From assembly GCF_005047635.1 (NCBI RefSeq), contig NZ_SUKC01000001.1:62001-126000 (forward strand): a DNA stretch of 64,000 bases, given 5' to 3'. The stretch's first letter is position 1. Every line of letters starts with the position of its first letter. Below the pieces are notes generated by a model. It was not told where the DNA came from and ran no database searches. It saw only the letters and a program-made list of their open reading frames with translations. Below, one piece after another: positions 1 to 7,828 of this stretch. The position numbers and the translations under genes were made by a program. The stretch comes from Arthrobacter sp. CAU 1506 (GTDB lineage: Bacteria > Actinomycetota > Actinomycetes > Actinomycetales > Micrococcaceae).

Positions 1-270
1 ATCGACCGTGACCTTGCTGATCGGCAGCGGGTGGCACAGCGGGATCAGCTGCGGGGTCTGCTTGGCTGCCATGATGCCGGCCACCCGGCTGACGGCCAGC
101 GCATCGCCCTTCGGCAGCGAGCCGGCGGCCAGCAGGTCCACCACGTCGGAGCGGGTGGAGAGCACGGCCTGCGCGGTGGCCTGCCGGGTGGTTTCGTCCT
201 TACCGCTGACATCGACCATGTGTGCCGTGCCGTCTTCGCGGACGTGGGTCAGTCGTTCTGCTTCGCTCAT
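1..270 (-). CDS. moaC: Cyclic pyranopterin monophosphate synthase MoaC (3' part cut by window edge)
   Basis: The first 90 codons are present; the C-terminus lies off the left edge. MoaC works with MoaA to turn GTP into cyclic pyranopterin monophosphate, the first step of molybdenum cofactor synthesis in the cytoplasm. The family is recognised from the N-terminal [15 protein letters not shown] pattern and from the LCHPLPIS motif near residue 80. The ATG at 270 overlaps the moeA stop as ATGA, which suggests translational coupling; an in-frame ATG nine bases upstream is the alternative start. Gene identity is secure; completeness cannot be judged. Confidence 0.93.
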   Translation of the reverse strand, partial: MSEAERLTHVREDGTAHMVDVSGKDETTRQATAQAVLSTRSDVVDLLAAGSLPKGDALAVSRVAGIMAAKQTPQLIPLCHPLPISKVTVD

Positions 271-1478
271 AGCAGCCATATTTCCACGTCCTGGCCGGCT
301 TCCGCGTGCCCGGTTCCAACCGGCAGGTGGACAAGGGCGTTGGATTGCGCCATCGCGTGCACCAAATGGGATTCGGCACCGCCCACCAGCCGCACCCGGC
401 CGCCGTCGTAATGGCCGCGCCGCACCTGGTGCTTGGCCGCGGGCGAATCGGCGGCGTCCGCCAGCGGAACGCGCAACACGGTACGCGGCGCCGGAGTGCC
501 CAGCGCGGCGGTCAGCGCCGGGCGCAGGAACATCTCGAAAGAAACCAGGCAGCTGACCGGGTTGCCGGGGAAGCCCAGGAACACTGCGTCGCCGATCCGG
601 CCGGCGCCCTGCGGGCCGCCCGGCTGCATGGCCACCGGGCCGAAGGCAACGCCTTCGGGCTCGAGCGCCAGCCGGACCACTTCAAAGGCGCCCTTGGAGA
701 TGCCGCCGGAGGTCAACACCAGATCCGCCCGCTGGCGGCGCAGTTCGGCGTCGAGCAGGCGGCGGAACTCCGGCGCCGCATCGGCCAGGATCCGGCTCTC
801 CACCACCTCGCAGCCGGCTTCCCGTAGCGAGGCCGCCAACATGGTGTTGTTGGCGTCGAAAATCTGCCCGGCGTCCAGCGCTCCGCCGGCCGCCACCACC
901 TCGTCCCCGGTGCTCAGCAGCAGCACGCGCAGCCGCGGCCTCACCGCGGCCGAGGCCAGGCCCAGGGCCGCCAGCAGTCCCAGCTGCGGCGCCTTGAGCA
1001 CCGTTCCGGCGGCCAGCGCAAGGCTGCCGGCGGCAATGTCGCTGCCGACGCCCCTGATAAACCGGCCGGCAGGCGTTTCCGGGAGCCTGACCGTTCGTCC
1101 GTCGTCTTCGGCCAGGAACCTGTCCGGCACCGCTTCCTCGATCGGCACGACGGCGTCCGCCCCCTCGGGCAGCATGGCCCCGGTCATGATCGGGGCGGCC
1201 GAGCCCGGAGCCAGCGCCGGCGCGGCGTATCCGGCGGGAATCGTCGCGGCCACCGGGAGCTCCGCCCCGCCGGACGTTTCCGCGCTGCGGACCGCGTAGC
1301 CGTCCATCTGCGAGTTCGCGAACGGCGGCAGGCTCATCGGCGCGACCACATCGGCGGCCAGCACACGCCCGTACGCCGCTTCGACCGCCACCGACTCGCT
1401 GCCGGCCAGGCTGGCACGTGCCGCGAACCGGAGCAGTTCCTCCACCTCGGCACGGTGTTCGGCAACGCTTTTGGCCAC
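267..1478 (-). CDS. moeA: Molybdopterin molybdenumtransferase MoeA
   Basis: MoeA inserts molybdate into adenylylated molybdopterin, the last step of Mo cofactor assembly. The 403-residue length fits the family. Visible hallmarks are the N-terminal [14 protein letters not shown] motif, the STGDEVV motif and LTSGGISKG of the MPT-binding domain, then [11 protein letters not shown]. The GTG start at 1478 is chosen because AAGGAGG lies a few bases upstream, while the longer frame begins with Arg/Pro-rich, non-family sequence. It is followed directly by moaC through an ATGA overlap, so the two form an operon. A good promoter lies about 80 bases upstream. Confidence 0.95.
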   Translation of the reverse strand: MAKSVAEHRAEVEELLRFAARASLAGSESVAVEAAYGRVLAADVVAPMSLPPFANSQMDGYAVRSAETSGGAELPVAATIPAGYAAPALAPGSAAPIMTGAMLPEGADAVVPIEEAVPDRFLAEDDGRTVRLPETPAGRFIRGVGSDIAAGSLALAAGTVLKAPQLGLLAALGLASAAVRPRLRVLLLSTGDEVVAAGGALDAGQIFDANNTMLAASLREAGCEVVESRILADAAPEFRRLLDAELRRQRADLVLTSGGISKGAFEVVRLALEPEGVAFGPVAMQPGGPQGAGRIGDAVFLGFPGNPVSCLVSFEMFLRPALTAALGTPAPRTVLRVPLADAADSPAAKHQVRRGHYDGGRVRLVGGAESHLVHAMAQSNALVHLPVGTGHAEAGQDVEIWLL

Positions 1479-1558
1479 GGGCCCTCCTTGGTGAGCGAAC
1501 GGGACCGGCGCCGCGCGGTGCGCCTGGACCGGTCCGCCGCGGTACATGGTCTGCTGTC

Positions 1559-1586
1559 ATCCTAGGGGAAGCCTGCACGCTTTCAA
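1559..1586 (-). promoter_or_regulatory. Probable sigma-70-type promoter for moeA-moaC
   Basis: On the minus strand TTGAAA (-35) is followed after 16 bases by TAGGAT (-10). It lies in the gap between the end of modC and the moeA start, pointing at moeA with a leader of about 75 bases. The match is close to the housekeeping consensus. Transcription was not measured. Confidence 0.5.
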
Positions 1587-1598
1587 CGGCTTACCGGC

Positions 1599-2651
1599 TC
1601 ACCGGCGATAGATCGCTACCTCGGCCGCCTTGACCACAAAGTGCACGCGCTCCCCCGGCGCCAGCGACAAGTCGGACACCGCGGCCGGTGTCACCTCGGC
1701 CGCCAGCCAGCCGGCCCGGACCGAGACCAGGCCGCCGTGCGGCACCAGGTCGGTCACGGTGGCCGCCACGGCGTTGCGCGGGCTGCCGGCCGGGAGATCG
1801 GTAAACAGCGCCACGGAGGCAGGGCGGAACGCGGCCGCCGCGGGGTCGCCGGGGCGCAGTCCGGCCTCGGCTTCGCCGCTCCAGTGCACCCCGTCGGAAT
1901 CCACCAAACCGGTGTCGGTGGCGGTGCCGGTGACCAGATTGAGGCCCGTCATGCCTGCCGCGAAGGAGCTGCGCGGCCGGGCAAACACCTCGCGCACCGG
2001 TCCCTGCTCGACGATCCGCCCGCCCTCCATTACCACCACCCGGTCCGCCAGCAGCAGCGCGTCCAGTGGCTCATGGGTCACGAGCACGGCGCTGCGTCCT
2101 TCCAACACCCTGCGCAGCAGCCTGCGCAGGGCCGGTGCCGCGGTGATGTCCAGGGCTGACATCGGCTCATCCAACAGCAGCAGAGAGGGTTCGGCGGCCA
2201 AGGCGCGGGCTACTGCCACCCGCTGTGCCTGGCCGCCGGAGAGCCGGGCCGGGCGCCGGCCGGCCAGTTCGGAGGCGTCCAGTTCGGCCAGCCAGTGGCG
2301 AGCGGTCTTGTCTGCCTCGGCACGGGAGGCTCCGCGGCTGCGCGGGCCGTAAGCAACATTTGCCAGGACGCTCAGGTGCGGGAACAGCAGCGGCTCCTGC
2401 GCCATCAGGCCAATGCCGCGCGCGTGGGCGGGCACCCAGCGGTCGGGTTGCTGCTGCCCGGCGCTGAAGAGCACGGTGCCGTCCAACTGCCCCCGGCCCC
2501 ACCCCGGTCGCAGCAGCCCGGAGATGAGGCCCAGCAGCGTGGATTTGCCGGCACCGTTCGGGCCGAGCACGGCCACGGTCTCCCCGTCGGCAACGCCGAA
2601 GTCCGCCTCGAATCCGCGGGACGGAAGCCGTGCGGTCAGTTCCAGGCTCAC
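1599..2651 (-). CDS. modC: Molybdate ABC transporter ATP-binding protein ModC
   Basis: ATPase subunit of the molybdate importer, acting on the cytoplasmic face with ModB. Walker A is GPNGAGKST near residue 31, the ABC signature is [15 protein letters not shown], and Walker B is [12 protein letters not shown]. The last ~90 residues form a TOBE/Mop-like domain typical of ModC. The GTG start at 2651 overlaps the modB stop as GTGA and gives 350 residues, the usual size; the longer frame runs back through modB in another phase. Last gene of the Mop protein-modA-modB-modC run. Confidence 0.93.
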   Translation of the reverse strand: MSLELTARLPSRGFEADFGVADGETVAVLGPNGAGKSTLLGLISGLLRPGWGRGQLDGTVLFSAGQQQPDRWVPAHARGIGLMAQEPLLFPHLSVLANVAYGPRSRGASRAEADKTARHWLAELDASELAGRRPARLSGGQAQRVAVARALAAEPSLLLLDEPMSALDITAAPALRRLLRRVLEGRSAVLVTHEPLDALLLADRVVVMEGGRIVEQGPVREVFARPRSSFAAGMTGLNLVTGTATDTGLVDSDGVHWSGEAEAGLRPGDPAAAAFRPASVALFTDLPAGSPRNAVAATVTDLVPHGGLVSVRAGWLAAEVTPAAVSDLSLAPGERVHFVVKAAEVAIYRR

Positions 2652-3502
2652 CGGATACCCGCCGCCAGGGGCAGCCCGGACCGGCGGTGGACCAGCGTCA
2701 CCACCACGACGGCGACCACCACCAGGACCAGTGACAGCGCCACCGCCGCATCGGCATCGGTTTCCCGCTGCAGGTAGATCTCCAGGGGAAGTGTGCGGGT
2801 GACCCCCTGCAGGCTCCCGGCGAAGGTCAGCGTGGCCCCGAATTCGCCGAGGCACCGGGCGAAGGACAGGACCGCCCCGGAGACCAGCCCGGGCAGCACC
2901 AGCGGCAGCGTGACGGTGCGAAGCACGCGGGACGGCCCGGCGCCCAGCGTCGCCGCGGCGGCTTCGTACCGGGTTCCTGCCGTGCGCAGCGCCCCCTCAA
3001 GGCTCAAGACCAGGAATGGAAGCGCCACGAAGGTCTGCGCCAGCACCACGGCGGTGGTGGAAAAGGCGATCTCGAGCCCGAACGCCTCGAAGGTCCCGCC
3101 CAGCAGCCCGCGCCGGCCAAAGGTGTACAGCAGGGCCAGTCCGCCCACCACCGGGGGCAGCACCAGCGGCAACAGCACCAGGGAGCGGAGCACCTGCTGC
3201 CCCGGAAAGCTGCTGCGGGCCAAGACCAGGGCCATCGGGATGCCCAGCACGATGCACAACGCGGTGCTGGCGGTGGCCGTCCGCAGGCTGAGGCCGAGTG
3301 CGGCCAGCGATGCCTCGGACGTGACGAGCTGTGGGAACTCCTGCCAATTCACCCGGGCAGCCATCCCCGCCAGCGGCAGCAGCACAAAAATGGCCCCGGC
3401 AGCGGCCAGCGGATAGATCCAGTACGGCACCGGAGCGCGCACCGCCGTCGTGGCATCCGGCACCGTGGTCACCGTGTCCGGCGCCGCCGTCGTTGTATCC
3501 AT
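2648..3502 (-). CDS. modB: Molybdate ABC transporter permease ModB
   Basis: Inner-membrane permease of the molybdate importer, 284 residues. A Thr/Ala-rich N-terminal tail (about 25 residues) precedes a first hydrophobic segment ([19 protein letters not shown]). Several further membrane segments and the cytoplasmic EAA-type loop ([19 protein letters not shown], near residue 180) follow. The loop pairs with ModC. It lies between modA and modC on the same strand; the stop overlaps the modC start. Confidence 0.92.
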   Translation of the reverse strand: MDTTTAAPDTVTTVPDATTAVRAPVPYWIYPLAAAGAIFVLLPLAGMAARVNWQEFPQLVTSEASLAALGLSLRTATASTALCIVLGIPMALVLARSSFPGQQVLRSLVLLPLVLPPVVGGLALLYTFGRRGLLGGTFEAFGLEIAFSTTAVVLAQTFVALPFLVLSLEGALRTAGTRYEAAAATLGAGPSRVLRTVTLPLVLPGLVSGAVLSFARCLGEFGATLTFAGSLQGVTRTLPLEIYLQRETDADAAVALSLVLVVVAVVVVTLVHRRSGLPLAAGIR

Positions 3503-3585
3503 GGTCTTCGATCCGTCCTCTGCCGGTCCGTCTTAGTTCCCTGCACCCGTGTCCAGCCTTCGTGCGGCGTTCTTCGCACCGGCGG

Positions 3586-4413
3586 TTACGGTGTTCCGAA
3601 GCCGTAGTCCGCCAGTGCCTTTCGCCCGTCCGGTCCCGTCACGAGCGCCACGAATGCCTCCGCGGCGTCCGGATTGGTGCTCTCGGCCAGCCGCGCAATC
3701 GGGTAATCATTGACCGCGGCACCGGCTTCGGCGAAGTCGATACCTTCGACCTGGCCCTGTGCGTTCTTCACATCGGTCACGTAGACCAGGCCGGCATCGG
3801 CCTCACCCGACACCACCTTGCCCAGCACATCCGTCACCGATGATTCCTCGCTCACCGCGGGGATCTCGACGCCGGCTTCCTGGGAGACCTTTTGCGTGGC
3901 CGCACCGCACGGCACCTGCGGGGCGCAGATGACCGTCTTGATCCGCTGGTCTGCGAGGTCGGCCAGCGATGTGATGCCGTGCGGATTCCCGTCCGGGACA
4001 ACGATCTGCAGCTCATTCGTGGCAAACGTGACAGGGTCCCCGGCTGCGAGCCCGGGCGCCGTGACCTTGTCCATGTTTTCCGGATTGGCCGAGGCAAACA
4101 CGTCCGCGGGTGCGCCGGAGAGAATCTGGGTGGCCAGGTCGGAGGAACCGGCGAAGTTGAGCCGTACCGTCACGCCCGGGTGGTCGTCCTCGAACTCGGC
4201 GGCCAGGTCCGTCAGCACGCCGTTGAGCGAGGCCGCGGCGAAAACATTCAGCTCGCCGGACCCCGGTGATCCGGACCCGGATGCCTGCTGCGGGCCCTGC
4301 CCTCCCGCCGAGCAGGCCGTGGTCGCCAGCAGGACCCCGCCCAGCAACACGGCCAACAGACGGCGACGGGCGGTGCGCTTCGTTGCGCTCCTCGGGGGTG
4401 CAGAGTGTGCCAT
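3586..4413 (-). CDS. modA: Molybdate-binding lipoprotein ModA
   Basis: Extracytoplasmic receptor that captures molybdate (possibly tungstate) for ModBC. Residues 1-34 form a lipoprotein signal peptide: Arg-rich start, hydrophobic stretch, lipobox TTAC. A Gly/Ser linker follows, then the periplasmic-binding fold beginning LNVFAAASLNGVLTDLA and containing NFAGSSDLATQI and GAPADVFASA, all typical of ModA. Length is 275 residues. It starts one base after the stop of the upstream Mop-domain gene, so the two are cotranscribed. There are 83 bases to modB. Confidence 0.94.
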   Translation of the reverse strand: MAHSAPPRSATKRTARRRLLAVLLGGVLLATTACSAGGQGPQQASGSGSPGSGELNVFAAASLNGVLTDLAAEFEDDHPGVTVRLNFAGSSDLATQILSGAPADVFASANPENMDKVTAPGLAAGDPVTFATNELQIVVPDGNPHGITSLADLADQRIKTVICAPQVPCGAATQKVSQEAGVEIPAVSEESSVTDVLGKVVSGEADAGLVYVTDVKNAQGQVEGIDFAEAGAAVNDYPIARLAESTNPDAAEAFVALVTGPDGRKALADYGFGTP

Positions 4414-4414
4414 G

Positions 4415-4819
4415 TCAGTCCTTTCCGAGTGGCGTCTCGACGGCCACCATCGTGGCCTTCACGACGGCGACGGCCACGGAGCCGGGCTCGATGCCCAGGT
4501 CGCGCACGGCTTCGGCACTCATCAGCGACACCACGCGGTGCGGTCCGCACTGCATCTCCACCTGTGCCATGACCGTGTCCTGCAGAACCTCCGTCACGAT
4601 GCCCACGAAGCGGTTGCGGGCCGAACTGCCGATCCCGGTGGGGTCCTGCGGCAGGGCCGCTTGCTCCCGGGCCAGGGCGGCCAACTCCGCGCCGTCCACG
4701 GTCGCCCGGCCGGAGGCGTCCTTGTGCTTGGTCAGGGTGCCGGCGTCGAGCCAACGCCGGACGGTGTCGTCGCTGACGCCCATGAACCGCGCTGCGTCAG
4801 AGATGCGTATTTGCGTCAT
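4415..4819 (-). CDS. MerR-like HTH plus Mop-domain molybdate-binding protein (ModE/MopI-like)
   Basis: 134 residues in two parts. Residues 1-50 form an excisionase/MerR-type helix-turn-helix (ISDAARFMGVSDDTVRRWL). Residues ~65-130 form a single Mop domain (SARNRFVGIVTEVLQDTVMAQVEMQ, then VRDLGIEPGSVAVAVVKATMV) that binds molybdate as an oligomer. The combination fits a molybdate-responsive regulator of the mod operon or a molybdate store. As first gene of the mod run, just downstream of a 16-base palindrome, autoregulation is likely. No longer classical ModE is present here. Confidence 0.85.
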   Translation of the reverse strand: MTQIRISDAARFMGVSDDTVRRWLDAGTLTKHKDASGRATVDGAELAALAREQAALPQDPTGIGSSARNRFVGIVTEVLQDTVMAQVEMQCGPHRVVSLMSAEAVRDLGIEPGSVAVAVVKATMVAVETPLGKD

Positions 4820-4833
4820 AAAAGCGAGTCTAG

Positions 4834-4849
4834 TTCCTCAAATGAGGAA
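4834..4849. promoter_or_regulatory. Palindromic operator candidate between the mod operon and moaA
   Basis: TTCCTCA-AA-TGAGGAA is a perfect 7-base inverted repeat with a 2-base spacer, 15 bases upstream of the Mop-protein start codon in the 112-base divergent gap. The HTH protein encoded next to it is the obvious candidate ligand. Function is inferred from position and symmetry only. Confidence 0.5.
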
Positions 4850-4931
4850 TCCGGTAGGGTCGCCGACCTCGAGCCTTCCCGATAGGCGGACCGGCCCTGC
4901 ACCAACCGGCTTCCTCGCGTACCCTCGTGGT

Positions 4932-6032
4932 ATGAGCGTTGACTTGGGCATGCCGCGGGTTCCCGGCGCTGCAGCGGCTGCTGCACCTGCGCGCCCGGCC
5001 GCCGCAGGCCCCACACTCGTGGACCGATTCGGCCGCGTTGCTACCGATTTGCGGATCTCGCTGACGGACAAGTGCAACCTCCGCTGTACCTACTGCATGC
5101 CTGCCGAAGGCCTCGACTGGCTGTCAAAGCAGCAGGTCCTCCGCGACGAGGAAGTGGTCCGGCTGGTGCGGATCGCCGTGGAGCATCTGGGGGTGCGCGA
5201 ACTGCGCCTGACCGGCGGCGAGCCGCTGGTCCGGGCCGGCCTGGTGGACATCATCGCCGCCATCAGGAATAACCACCCGGATCTGCCGGTCTCGCTGACC
5301 ACCAATGCCTTGGGGCTGGACAAGAAGGCCGCCGCGCTGAAGGCGGCTGGCCTGACCCGAATCAACGTCTCGCTGGACTCGCTGCACCCGGACACCTTCG
5401 CCCAGCTGACCCGGCGTCCGTTCCTGGACCGGGTGCTCGCCGGCATCGAGGCCGCGGACGCCGCCGGACTGGGCCTGGTCAAGATCAACGCGGTGCTGAT
5501 GCGCGGCATCAACGACGCCGAGGCTCCTGCGCTGCTGGACTGGGCCGTGGACCGCGGCTACGAACTGCGCTTCATCGAGCAAATGCCGCTCGACGCCGAT
5601 CACGGCTGGACCAGGCAGAACATGTTGGCGGCCGCCGAGATCCGCGCCCTGCTGGAGCCGGACTTCCTGCTCTCCCCGGACCCGCGCGAACGCGACGGGG
5701 CTCCGGCCCAGCGGTGGGAAGTACGACGGCGGCGCTCCCCCGACGTTGTCGCCGGCACGGTGGGGATTATCGCCTCCGTGACGGAACCGTTCTGCGCCGA
5801 TTGCCGGCGCACCAGGGTCACCGCGGAGGGCAAGGTGCGGTCCTGCCTGTTCTCGCACGAGGAAACCGACCTGCTGGCCCTGCTGCGCAGTGAGGCGGGC
5901 GACGAAGCTGTGGCGGAACGCTGGCGCGACGCGATGTGGGCCAAACCCAAGGCCCACGGGATGGACCATGCAGGACTGGGCGGCGCGGACTTCGTCCAGC
6001 CGGACCGGACCATGAGTGCGATAGGCGGATAG
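4932..6032 (+). CDS. moaA: GTP 3',8-cyclase MoaA (radical SAM)
   Basis: MoaA catalyses the radical SAM rearrangement of GTP that MoaC completes to cPMP. The SAM cluster motif CNLRCTYC is at Cys48, Cys52 and Cys55. The C-terminal second 4Fe-4S cluster is seen as FCADC and a later Cys in GKVRSCLFS, and the protein ends in the functional Gly-Gly tail. Length is 366 residues including an Ala/Pro-rich N-terminal lead (residues 10-27). The ATG at 4932 is chosen; no strong ribosome site is visible. It is divergent from the mod operon and followed at once by moaD. Confidence 0.95.
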   Translation: MSVDLGMPRVPGAAAAAAPARPAAAGPTLVDRFGRVATDLRISLTDKCNLRCTYCMPAEGLDWLSKQQVLRDEEVVRLVRIAVEHLGVRELRLTGGEPLVRAGLVDIIAAIRNNHPDLPVSLTTNALGLDKKAAALKAAGLTRINVSLDSLHPDTFAQLTRRPFLDRVLAGIEAADAAGLGLVKINAVLMRGINDAEAPALLDWAVDRGYELRFIEQMPLDADHGWTRQNMLAAAEIRALLEPDFLLSPDPRERDGAPAQRWEVRRRRSPDVVAGTVGIIASVTEPFCADCRRTRVTAEGKVRSCLFSHEETDLLALLRSEAGDEAVAERWRDAMWAKPKAHGMDHAGLGGADFVQPDRTMSAIGG

Positions 6033-6404
6033 ATGATCATCCGGTATTTCGGCGCGGCCCAGGCCGCGGCGGGTGTCGAAGAGGAAACCCTGGAACTGCC
6101 CGACGGCACGACCTTGGAGGCGCTGCTGCAGGTAATCGTGGCACGCCACACTCCGGAGAGCGCGGATCGGGCGGAGAGCCAGGAACGGGTGCTGGCAACC
6201 GCCGCCTCTGGAAGCGGGGCATCGGCTCGAGCCGGGGCGGCCCCGTCGTCAGCGCCGGCAGCTCGCCACTCGTCGGCCCCCTCGATGGAGTCAGTGCTTG
6301 CCCGCAGCAGCTTCCTGCGCAACGAGGTGGCGTGGAAAGACCGGCAGGCGCCGCTGCAGGCAACTGACGTGATTGACATCCTGCCGCCGTTTGCCGGCGG
6401 CTGA
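6033..6404 (+). CDS. moaD: Molybdopterin synthase sulfur carrier subunit MoaD with internal insertion
   Basis: MoaD is the ubiquitin-like sulfur carrier that, as a C-terminal thiocarboxylate, gives sulfur to precursor Z with MoaE. Residues 1-39 (MIIRYFGAAQ... LPDGTTLEALL) and 93-123 (SFLRNEVAW... DVIDILPPFAGG) match the family, including the essential C-terminal Gly-Gly. Between them lie about 45 residues rich in Ala, Ser and Pro (41-85), so the protein is 123 residues rather than about 80. Reading frame and termini are intact. The ATG abuts the moaA stop. No moaE is in the window. Confidence 0.85.
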   Translation: MIIRYFGAAQAAAGVEEETLELPDGTTLEALLQVIVARHTPESADRAESQERVLATAASGSGASARAGAAPSSAPAARHSSAPSMESVLARSSFLRNEVAWKDRQAPLQATDVIDILPPFAGG

Positions 6405-6452
6405 CCCGCAGGCGGGGCTGCGGTCGGCCCGGCCTAGCTGGCTGGACACGGC

Positions 6453-7826
6453 CTAGCTGGCGAAGTCTGCTGCCGAGTCGAACGGACCGACGACGGTGAC
6501 CACCCGGGGCGCCGCTGCCAATTCGGCGGCGAGTTCCCGGACCTGCTCGACGGTGACCGCCTTGATCCGGGCCAGCGACTCGTCGATATCCAGGAACTCC
6601 CCGGAGACCAACTCGGCGCGGCCCAGCCGGGACATCCTTGAGCCGCTGTCCTCCAGCGCCATCACAATGCCGCCGGACAGCTGGCCGACGGCCCGGCGCA
6701 GCTCGTCGGAGGTAATGCCGTCTGCGGCCAGCCGGTCCAGTTCGGCACCGAGCAGGTCGATCACTTGGCCGGTCTTGGCCGGGGAACACCCGGCGTACAT
6801 GCCGAAGTAGCCCGCGTCGGCGTACGCGCCGGAGAAGGAATAGGTGGCGTAGGCCAGCCCGCGCTTCTCCCGGATCTCCTGGAACAGCCGGGAGGACATG
6901 CCGCCGCCCAGCACCGCGTTCAGCACGCTCATCACGAAGCGGCGTTCATCGGTGGCGTTGATGGACGGGCAGCCCATCACGATGTTCGCCTGCTCCACCG
7001 GACGGCGGTGCACATAGGTGCCGGCAACCGGGGTGACAGCTGCTGCGGCGGTCTGTCGCCGCGGCACCGGCACGGCGCCGGGTTCAAGGTGCCAGCCGGC
7101 AGATTCCAGCGCGGCGAGCACCTGGGTGCACACCGTGTCGTGGTCCAGCCCGCCGGCAGCGGTTACCACCAGCTCATCCGGCCGGTAGTAGCGCTGGTAA
7201 TGGGACCAGACCGAGTCGCGGGCCACGGCTTTGATCGCTTCGGGGGTGCCGCCGATCGGCCGGCCCAGCGGATGCCCGCCGAGCACTGCCTCAACGAATT
7301 TTTCGTGGCTCACATCCGCGGGATCGTCATTGTCCATGGCGATCTCTTCGAGGATGACTCCGCGTTCCTGCTCGAGTTCCTGCGGATCCAGGACCGCGGA
7401 CGTGATCATGTCAGCGATGACGTCGATGGCCATTGGCAGGTCCGAATCGAGGACCCGGGCGTAGTAGCAGGTACTTTCCTTGGCCGTGGCCGCATTCGAT
7501 TCGCCACCGACTTCGTCAAAAGCGGACGCGATATCCAATGCGGTGCGGCGTTTGGTGCCCTTAAAGAGCAAATGCTCCAGGAAGTGGGTCGAGCCGTGTT
7601 GGCCCGCGGCTTCATCCCGCGAGCCAACACCGACCCAGAAACCAATCGTCGCCGACCGTTGGCCGGGCATTGCTTCGGTCAGGACCCGCACTCCCCCGGG
7701 CAGCACCGAGCGGCGCACGATGGCGCCGCCCGGTTCGCCGTGGATCAGCGTCGGGTCAGACCCGCCGAGCTCGGTGGCATCGGCATGCTGCATGCTGCCG
7801 GCCAGCGGCAGGGCGACAACGGCCAT
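6453..7826 (-). CDS. M16-family zinc metallopeptidase (insulinase/PepR-like)
   Basis: 457-residue M16B processing-peptidase relative. The inverted zinc motif HFLEH is at residues 81-85, and the third ligand Glu is expected near residue 161 in the LEEIAMD stretch. The C-terminal half carries the inactive-like R-Y pattern (EKRGLAYATYSF). The substrate is unknown. It starts two bases after the pnp stop, an order (pnp then M16 peptidase) common in actinobacteria and firmicutes, so it is expected to be cotranscribed with pnp. It converges on moaD across a 48-base gap. Confidence 0.88.
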   Translation of the reverse strand: MAVVALPLAGSMQHADATELGGSDPTLIHGEPGGAIVRRSVLPGGVRVLTEAMPGQRSATIGFWVGVGSRDEAAGQHGSTHFLEHLLFKGTKRRTALDIASAFDEVGGESNAATAKESTCYYARVLDSDLPMAIDVIADMITSAVLDPQELEQERGVILEEIAMDNDDPADVSHEKFVEAVLGGHPLGRPIGGTPEAIKAVARDSVWSHYQRYYRPDELVVTAAGGLDHDTVCTQVLAALESAGWHLEPGAVPVPRRQTAAAAVTPVAGTYVHRRPVEQANIVMGCPSINATDERRFVMSVLNAVLGGGMSSRLFQEIREKRGLAYATYSFSGAYADAGYFGMYAGCSPAKTGQVIDLLGAELDRLAADGITSDELRRAVGQLSGGIVMALEDSGSRMSRLGRAELVSGEFLDIDESLARIKAVTVEQVRELAAELAAAPRVVTVVGPFDSAADFAS

Positions 7827-7828
7827 AT

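Noticed and set aside
1479-1547. Upstream in-frame extension of moeA beginning with ATG at 1547
   Set aside because: The internal GTG at 1478 has a strong AAGGAGG; the extension is not MoeA-like and lies next to the -10 box, leaving little leader.
4820-4931. Moco or molybdate riboswitch ahead of moaA
   Set aside because: The gap is only 112 bases and I see no multi-stem Moco-type architecture, only a protein-type palindrome.
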